Source of the DNA: CAWJKP01 sp963843465 | GTDB lineage: Bacteria; Planctomycetota; Planctomycetia; Pirellulales; Thermoguttaceae | Length of the DNA: 64,000 nucleotides | Assembly (NCBI GenBank): GCA_963843465.1 | Contig: CAWJKP010000005.1 | Location: 434,001-498,000 of the forward strand | Direction of reading: 5' to 3' | Part shown: piece by piece, positions 58,071 through 64,000 of the stretch | Layout: each line of letters starts with the position of its first letter | How positions within the stretch are numbered: position 1 is the first letter of the stretch | Made by a program: the position numbers and the translations under genes | Notes under the pieces: model-generated | The model's database searches: none | The model's input: the letters and a program-made list of their open reading frames with translations, nothing else | Told to the model about the DNA's origin: nothing

Positions 58071-61000
58071 ATGGCTAAGAGAACTCTCTTCCCCGACGAT
58101 TCTCCGGTCGCGGGGCGCCAGCCCAAGACGGACCGCCTCATCCTGGCGCGCTTTCTGAAGGACGCGGCCGAAGACAGGCGTCTCGACGAGCACGAGCTGA
58201 AAGCCGCCCACGCCGTGCTCGTTAAGTGGGCCGATTTGGAGAGTGATGGTCGCCTCGCGGAACTCGACGAAAGGCAGATGCAGGGCGACGTTCTGGCCGA
58301 AGTGTTTGGCGACGCCCTCGGGTACGCCGGACCACTCGTTGGGAAAGAGGTCTGGCACCGGCACCAGCACCAACGGGTAGCGGGGGAAGAACCGGATGCC
58401 ATTCTCGGCTTTTTCCGGCAGAGGGAGGAGCGCAAGCCGCTCGCGGTCGTCGAGCTGAAGGGGCCAAGCATTGACCTCGACCGCCACCGCAGCGACGGCA
58501 GAACCGCCGTCGCTCAATGCTGGGATTATCTGGTCAACACGCCGCCCGAGTGCCGCTGGGGCATCGTCTCCAACGTCGTCAGCTTCCGGCTCTATGAGCG
58601 GAACTCGACGAAACGCGCCTACGAGCATTTCACGCTGCAATCGTTGCGCGAGTTTGATACGTTCCAACAGTTCTACGTGCTGTTTCATCGCCAGGGTTTG
58701 ATCGACGAGTGGCTTCTGGGACCGCCTCGCGCCGCGGCCCTGCTGAAGAAATCGACGGAACGCCAGCGGGAAGTCGGCGACAAGCTGTACGATGACTACT
58801 CGCGCAACCGCGCCGAGCTGATCGCCGAGCTGCACTTGAAGCGGGAGCACCCCCTGAATGAGGCGATCGAAATGGCCCAACGCCTTTTCGATCGCATCAT
58901 CTTCATCGCCTTTTGCGAAGATCGCCGCCTCTTGCCCGAGAAGACGATCCCCAAGGCTTACACCGTGGCCGGCTTTCACGCCGTCACCAATCCCCGCTGG
59001 CAGAGCTTCAAGAACCTCTTTCGCTCCATCGACAACGGCAACGAACCGCACCGCATTCCGCGGTACAATGGCGGGCTCTTCGCCCGGCACGCCGTCGATG
59101 AACTCGAACTGCCCGACACGCCCTGGACGACCTTCTTCAACTCCATCAGCACTTACGACTTCGCCGACGAAGTGAACCTCGACGTGCTGGGGCATCTGTT
59201 CGAGCGGTCGATCACCGAATTGGAGAAGCTCAAGCAATCGGGGTTGTTCGGCGACGCCGAAAAGGCGAGCCGATACGCCTCGATGCCGCAATCGGCCAAG
59301 CGCAAGCGGCTCGGCACTTACTACACGCCGCCGGAGCTGACGGGCCGGATCGTGCAATACACGGTCGAGGAACTAATCGCTCAGCGTTTCGCGGCTGTGG
59401 CCGTCGAGTTTGGAATGTCCGAAAAGGAAGCCCGGCGGGGCGTGGCTCCCGAGGACGCCGCATACTGGCGCCGATGCCTCGCCATCTTGCGGAACCTCAA
59501 GATCGTCGATCCGGCCTGCGGGAGCGGCGCGTTCCTGTTCCAAGCCTATGACGTGCTGGAAGCGCGCTACCACGAAGTCCTCGGCCGCCTTGCCCAGTTG
59601 GGCGAAGCGGACGGGAAGAAACTCGCCGGGCAGGCTGCGACGCTCATCTTGCAGGAGAACCTGTACGGGGTTGATCTCTCTCCGGAAGCGGTCGAGATCA
59701 CGCAACTGGCGCTCTGGATTCGCTCAGCCAGCCCGGGCCAACTGTTGGCCAAGCTTCTCGGAGAACATCGTCCACGGCAACTCGCTGGTTCACGACCCTG
59801 AAGTCGACCCGGCCGGTTTTGACTGGCGTGAGCGGTTCCCCGACGTGTTCAACCGCGAGGAAGCCGGCTTCGATTGCGTGATCGGCAATCCGCCCTGGGA
59901 GCGGATGAAGCTGCAGGAACGCGAGTTCTTTTCGCTTCCCGCCCCGGAGATTGCCACCGCAACCAATGCGGCCAAACGCCGGCAGCTTGTCGACAGGCTG
60001 CAAGCGCGACGATGCGGCTTTGTACGCTCGATATCGGGAGGCATTGGACGGGGCGGATTCCCTGCTGACCTACTGCCGGACCAGCGACCAATACCCGCTC
60101 ACCGGCAAAGGCGACATCAACACCTACGCGGTGTTTGCCGAACTGGCCTACCGGCTGGTCGCCCCGCACGGTCGCGTGGGGTTGCTCGTTCCATCCGGCA
60201 TTGCGTCGGACATGACGACCAAGGATTTCTTCGCGGCTGTCGCCGGATCGAACCGGCTGATTCGCTTGCTTGATTTCGAGAATAGGTTGAAGACGTTCTT
60301 CCCTGAAGTGGACAACCGCTTCAAGTTTTGCATCCTCAACTTTGGTGGCGAACAAGCGGCGCCCTCGCAAGCTGACTACGTGTTCTTTACCCATCGAGTC
60401 GAAGAGTTGGAAGACCGGACTCGGCACATTGCGCTCAGCGCCAGGGACATCCGACTGCTGAATCCCAACACGCGAACGTGCCCGATCTTCCGCACGCGGC
60501 GCGACGCGGAAATCACCAAGGCGATTTACCGCCGCATTCCCGTTTTGATCGACGACAGTCGAGAGGGACCAACCGGAAGCCCGTGGGGAATTCAGTTCAA
60601 GACGATGTTCCATCAAACGAACGACGCCGAACTGTTCCGCGAACCAGACGCGCTCAAGGCGGACGGATTCAAGCTCAAAGGGAATCGGTGGATCAAGGGC
60701 AAACAAGTTTTTCTACCAATGTATGAAGCGAAGATGCTTCAGGACTACGACCACCGTGCGGCCGATGTCGTGACCGATCAATCCAATTGGGTACGTCAAG
60801 GGCAAACCGAAAAGAGATCACTGGTCGGTTACCAGAATCCGGAGCAGTTGGCCATGCCCAGGTTCTGGGTTGATGCGCACGAAGTCGAACTGCCCGAGTG
60901 GGGCTGCGTCGGTTTCAAGGACATCACGAGCCCTACCAATCAGCGAACAATGATCGCCGCGTGTGCGCCGATCGCTGGGTTCACAAATCATTTCATTATC

Positions 61001-61516
61001 GTTCGCAGCAGACTGGAGCCTGTTCGCCAACTATGTCTCTTGGCCAACCTTAACGCATTCGCATACGACTATTGCACTCGCCAGAAAATTGGTGGCGTGA
61101 CTCTCAATTTCTTCATCGTCGAACAAGTTCCGACCCTTCCGCCCGAAACCTACGCCAAGCCTTGCCCGTGGGACCATGGCGCGACGCTGGAAACGTGGAT
61201 CAGCCAACGGGTGCTCAAGCTCACCTGCACCGCCGAAGACATGCTGCCGCTGGCCGAGGCTTGCGATTTCACCAGCGGCAGCTTCCACGCGGAATACGGC
61301 GGACGGCTCAACAAGTGGGATGAGGCCGAGCGGGCCGAGCTGATGGCCGAGCTCGACGCCGCCTTCTTTTACCTCTACGGCATCCCCCGCGACGACGTTG
61401 AGTACATCCTCTCCACGTTCAAAGGCATCCACGAGCGGCAAAGCCTTTTTCGCGGTGGCTCCAGCATCGCCGAGCGCATCGTGCAGAAGTACGCCGAAAT
61501 GTCCTTCCCTTCGTAG
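58071..61516 (+). CDS. Single-chain restriction-modification enzyme (type IIG-like, N6-adenine methylase), two frameshifts
   Basis: About 1150 residues. The N-terminal PD-(D/E)XK nuclease has PDAILGFFRQREERKPLAVV then ELKGP. A helical linker includes ALCED-like FIAFCEDRRLLP. The methylase has YYTPPELTGRIVQYTVEELI (near 416), SAM motif I VDPACGSGAFLFQAYDVL (near 480) and catalytic NPPW in CVIGNPPWERMKLQER (near 606). A long target-recognition region ends at 61516. The frame moves at about 59755 (…LLAKL to SENIVHGNSL) and again at about 59998 (…VDRLQ to KRDDAALYAR), each equal to one inserted base. No partner subunit is adjacent. Confidence 0.85.
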
Positions 61517-61522
61517 GGAAGG
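61502..61522 (+). terminator. Hairpin at the end of the restriction-modification gene
   Basis: CCTTCCC and GGGAAGG pair around TTCGTA, covering the stop codon, followed by GAAATGG. It is weak because there is no T tract. Confidence 0.35.
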
Positions 61523-61610
61523 GAAATGGGGATGGGCACGCTATGTTGGAGCATACACCACCATAATCTGTTCCGCTCGCGGATAAGCGCGACTGTCCCC
61601 CTTTCCTCTT

Positions 61611-61988
61611 TCAGTCCTCAAAATAATCCTTTTGCTTCCAGGCGTAGATGCTCGTAACGATCATGGCGATGAACAGGACGTGCTGCGCCCATGAAGGCGT
61701 CCACCCGAAGACAAGAAAGCCCACGGCGCTGCCAAACAGGATTCCGAAGGCCATGACGATGAAAACGTAGACGCCGTTTTGGCGAAACCAATAGGTCAGA
61801 ACCACGCTGGTAGCGAGGAGGCCGAGAATTATGCCTGGATGCGTTGGCGGACGATGGAGATGACCATGCGCCCAACGTCCCGCTGGAACGAACAGATAGA
61901 ATTCGCTTCCCGTGGCCCAAGCAATGCCAACGACGGCCAGGCAAAGGCCAAGCAGACCAAACAGCGTCAATAGGCGGCTTACGGGCAT
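61611..61988 (-). CDS. Small integral membrane protein
   Basis: A 125-residue protein with four predicted transmembrane segments: LLTLFGLLGLCLAVVGIAWA, PGIILGLLATSVVLTYWF, VYVFIVMAFGILFGSAVGFL and QHVLFIAMIVTSIYAWKQ. It ends KDYFED. No recognised family. ATG 61988. The preceding gene on the strand (62096-62341) is 107 bp away. Confidence 0.6.
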   Translation of the reverse strand: MPVSRLLTLFGLLGLCLAVVGIAWATGSEFYLFVPAGRWAHGHLHRPPTHPGIILGLLATSVVLTYWFRQNGVYVFIVMAFGILFGSAVGFLVFGWTPSWAQHVLFIAMIVTSIYAWKQKDYFED

Positions 61989-62095
61989 GCGACTGGCTCG
62001 GTCGGTTGAATGCGGTCTGAGACCAATCCTATCGTGTTCCCAACTATTTTTTTCCAGGGGGCATAAAACATAGGAAGGGTCGGGAGTGTTTGTTC

Positions 62096-62341
62096 TTATT
62101 TCGCCGTCCCATAGATGTAGTGGTCGAGATGCTCGCTCAGGTCCGCCGGTAGCCGGTCCCATTCCTCCTGGGGAACGTCGGCCCAAATGGCGCACAACTT
62201 GTCTTCGATCGTCGGTGCGTTCGGGTCGAACTCCTCTTTCGCCGGTGCGGCCAACTCCACGCGGACCTCCGCGCCCTCGGGCAGAGTTACCGAGCCCTCC
62301 AACTGGATCACTCCACCTCTGACGTGTCCTCGATAAACCAT
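62096..62341 (-). CDS. Small antitoxin-like beta protein
   Basis: An 81-residue protein: VYRGHVRGGVIQLEGSVTLP then EGAEVRVELAAPAKEEFDPN, the short 'G.V..G.I.L.....LPEG..V.V' beta-hairpin plan of AF2212/DUF104-like antitoxins. An acidic helical tail (WADVPQEEWDRLPADLSEHL) follows. No toxin partner (for example a PIN domain) follows within the window, so antitoxin function is only suggested. ATG 62341. Confidence 0.55.
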   Translation of the reverse strand: MVYRGHVRGGVIQLEGSVTLPEGAEVRVELAAPAKEEFDPNAPTIEDKLCAIWADVPQEEWDRLPADLSEHLDHYIYGTAK

Positions 62342-62404
62342 GACCGCTGCCTCGATTTGACCCCCGGACGCGTTTCCCGCATCGCACTGCGCCGCCGGCG
62401 CTTC

Positions 62405-62980
62405 TCACGCACTTCGTGCAGTGGCAGTCGCTTGCCCGGGCCTTCCCGATGTGCGTGGTTGGTGTTGTGGCGCCACATTGGATCGGCTAGACGACCAGCT
62501 ACTACCAGGACCAAAAGCCACCAACCGATGACCGGGCATAAATAGCTCCCAATAGGGCACATCGTAGCGGCGATCTCTCGCACCTGGCGTGACGAAAAGA
62601 CGCCGCTTGTTGGTAAAGTAGATCGTGATCGCGCCGTCAGGGAGACTCAACCCGACATTGGTGACGGTAGCACCCTCGAGTTCCTTGATTCGTGGTTCGA
62701 GGTCTTCTTCACCATGATTCTCTGAAGATACCGAGCCCTCAGACGTGACAAGATGCCAAGGAGTCCCGCATGTCCCGAGTATCCAAGCCCCCTTGCTCTT
62801 GCCCGCCATATTCGGATTGTCATAAGCGGTGCGCGCCCCAAAGTGGAGGTGCAGCTCGCCACCGTAGCTGAATGCCGCCTCCCAGCACTTCTTCCCCTTC
62901 AAGCCTTGTAGGAGGCGGTAAAGCTGGTCAAACCGCATGGTCTTGACGAGTTGCGAAATTGAGATCTTCTTCGTCGCCAT
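62405..62980 (-). CDS. Hypothetical protein
   Basis: A 191-residue protein. An N-terminal helical segment (SISQLVKTMRFDQLYRLLQG) precedes a beta-rich domain: AAFSYGGELHLHFGARTAYD, GAWILGTCGTPWHLV, VTNVGLSLPDGAITIYFTNK and DVPYWELFMP. The Ser/Arg-rich last 40 residues look unstructured. The domain resembles small immunity-like proteins but I cannot assign a family. The start is 7 bp after the stop of the upstream small gene, indicating an operon. Confidence 0.55.
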   Translation of the reverse strand: MATKKISISQLVKTMRFDQLYRLLQGLKGKKCWEAAFSYGGELHLHFGARTAYDNPNMAGKSKGAWILGTCGTPWHLVTSEGSVSSENHGEEDLEPRIKELEGATVTNVGLSLPDGAITIYFTNKRRLFVTPGARDRRYDVPYWELFMPGHRLVAFGPGSSWSSSRSNVAPQHQPRTSGRPGQATATARSA

Positions 62981-62987
62981 TTTGTTC

Positions 62988-63173
62988 TTATTCCCCTCGG
63001 AATTCCTTGAGAAGTTCCTTCAATTCGCCCAGAGTAAAGTCCCCCTTCTTCGCGGTGCCCTTGTCGCCGGACTCTTTCCTGCGGTGCAGATACTTGCTGA
63101 ACTCGTATCTTTCTTCATTGGACATTCCGTTTCTACGGCAGAAGTTGCGAAAGCGCCTAATATCGTCTTTCAT
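62988..63173 (-). CDS. Small charged hypothetical protein
   Basis: A 61-residue protein: KDDIRRFRNFCRRNGMSNEE then RYEFSKYLHRRKESGDKGTA and DFTLGELKELLKEFRGE. Highly charged and helical, with no cysteine motif. It lies 12 bp from the upstream gene's stop and 7 bp before the next start, so it is probably part of a three-gene unit. Confidence 0.55.
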   Translation of the reverse strand: MKDDIRRFRNFCRRNGMSNEERYEFSKYLHRRKESGDKGTAKKGDFTLGELKELLKEFRGE

Positions 63174-63185
63174 GGTCGTTCGACG

Positions 63186-64000
63186 TCAAGGTTTGTCCTT
63201 ATCCAACCCATCGAGGATGCTCTTCACGGATGCCTCGTAGGGGAAGGTGACGTACCTGTTGAGCAGACGACGCTCGATGTGGATCTTGGACTTGGTGATT
63301 TCGTCGGTGGCGGGGTCGGCGAGCTTGGCGTCGAAGTCGTCGGCGATCTTCCGCGACGCCAAGCGCCCTTGCTGGTAAAGCGGCGCGGCCGAATCGCCCA
63401 GCGCGGCCACCGCCGCGTCGAGCTTGTCGAGGACCTCCTTGGGGAGCCGCTCCTTGTCTTCTTCCGCGGCAGAGGTAAACTCGCGGAGCTGCCCGGCCAA
63501 GACCAGCGCCCGGGCGGCGTCCGGGGGGAAGGGCTCGGCGGCGTCGTCCGGCTTGTGGATCGCCGCCACCAGCCGGGTCAAAGCGCCCAGGCCGGACGTA
63601 GGGGCACGCTTCTCGAACTCCAGCCAGGCCTGCCCTTCCAGCGGCAACAAGAGCTCGGGATGGGCCGCACTGATGTCGGTCCATTGGCGTTCGGCCGAGG
63701 ACTTGTTGCGGGTCTTCAGGTACAAGAGCCCCGCCAGCAGCTTGGGCTCCAACTCCTCCCCGGCCGCCTTTCTGGCCGCGGTATAAGCGGCGTTGGCCTG
63801 GGCCATGTCCACGCGATCCTGGGTGACGAATCCGGCCAGCTTGCGCAGCGCCAGCTTGGCCTCCTCCGTAAGCCGCGGCGGCTTGGTGTCGGGGAGGAAG
63901 AGCTGGGGCGTCTGCTGGTGCTTGACCTCGGCGGCCGCGGCGGTCATGGACTGGGTGAGCATGGCGAACAGCTCCGAGACCTCGATCCGCCCGTCGCGAT
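63186..64000 (-). CDS. EF-hand-containing hypothetical protein, N terminus outside window
   Basis: The open frame continues to the right edge. The first visible residues, DGRIEVSELFAMLTQSM, look like the second half of an EF-hand calcium loop (DGRIEVSELF). The rest, about 270 residues, is helical: LTEEAKLALRKLAGFVTQDR, KLLAGLLYLKTRNKSSAERQ and ARALVLAGQLREFTSAAEED, ending ASVKSILDGLDKDKP. I do not recognise a family. Two small genes follow on the same strand. Confidence 0.6.
   Translation of the reverse strand, partial: RDGRIEVSELFAMLTQSMTAAAAEVKHQQTPQLFLPDTKPPRLTEEAKLALRKLAGFVTQDRVDMAQANAAYTAARKAAGEELEPKLLAGLLYLKTRNKSSAERQWTDISAAHPELLLPLEGQAWLEFEKRAPTSGLGALTRLVAAIHKPDDAAEPFPPDAARALVLAGQLREFTSAAEEDKERLPKEVLDKLDAAVAALGDSAAPLYQQGRLASRKIADDFDAKLADPATDEITKSKIHIERRLLNRYVTFPYEASVKSILDGLDKDKP

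Noticed and set aside
62405..62583. Separate small gene at 62308-62583 on the minus strand
   Set aside because: Lies in an alternative frame of the 3' part of the 191-residue gene and contains no recognisable features.

Overview
The window looks like chromosomal DNA of a GC-rich, non-anammox planctomycete, probably Pirellulales-like. Evidence is a DUF1559 pilin-like protein, a DUF1080 secreted protein, leucine-rich repeat proteins with 24-residue units, Uma2 nucleases, a hydrazine-synthase-alpha-like cytochrome, tetrahydromethanopterin C1 chemistry (ftr) and many families of short palindromic intergenic repeats.

Layout. 0-5.3 kb: end of a heme protein, an HEXXH protein, an HNH nuclease, a decayed aspartic-protease gene pair, large hairpins and rubrerythrin. 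5.4-28.1 kb: mostly core genes, namely an SNF2 helicase, a DUF1559 protein, aconitase, a DUF1080 protein, a DapA-like lyase with a PfpI protein, a Gfo/Idh oxidoreductase, an LRR lipoprotein, overlapping ftr and formyl-THF cyclo-ligase, an overlapping tsaE-thiL-hypothetical operon, a copper ATPase and an NAD-binding epimerase-like protein. 28.1-37.0 kb: an integrative element in a tRNA-Val(TAC) gene, with tyrosine integrase, small regulators and a tightly overlapping replication operon (DUF669, archaeo-eukaryotic primase, RepA/DnaB-like ATPase, winged helix). 37.0-38.9 kb: the decayed remains of a second, related element. 39.2-47.0 kb: mnmE, a cupin, a Uma2 pair, a NucS-like nuclease, a HepT/MntA toxin-antitoxin pair and a sugar-epimerase-like TIM barrel. 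47.2-54.7 kb: a TPR-sulfotransferase translationally coupled to a GH20 hexosaminidase, then a beta-helix protein and a GH89 alpha-N-acetylglucosaminidase, together suggesting attack on amino-sugar polysaccharides. 54.8-64.0 kb: small conserved proteins, a methyltransferase, a five-unit 31-bp tandem array, a single-chain restriction-modification enzyme and hypothetical genes.

The most unusual observation concerns the element. When the att core is joined as it would be in an excised circle, the integrase frame runs on through the core into about 107 codons now stranded at the other end of the element (36586-36908). The integrase C terminus would therefore differ between the integrated and circular forms. 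Identical paired GGTGCAAAC sites lie on both sides of the core in different reading frames, as expected for arm-type integrase sites.

Caveat: at least fourteen single-base-type frameshifts interrupt otherwise well-conserved genes here, several in homopolymers. Many are probably assembly errors rather than true pseudogenes.
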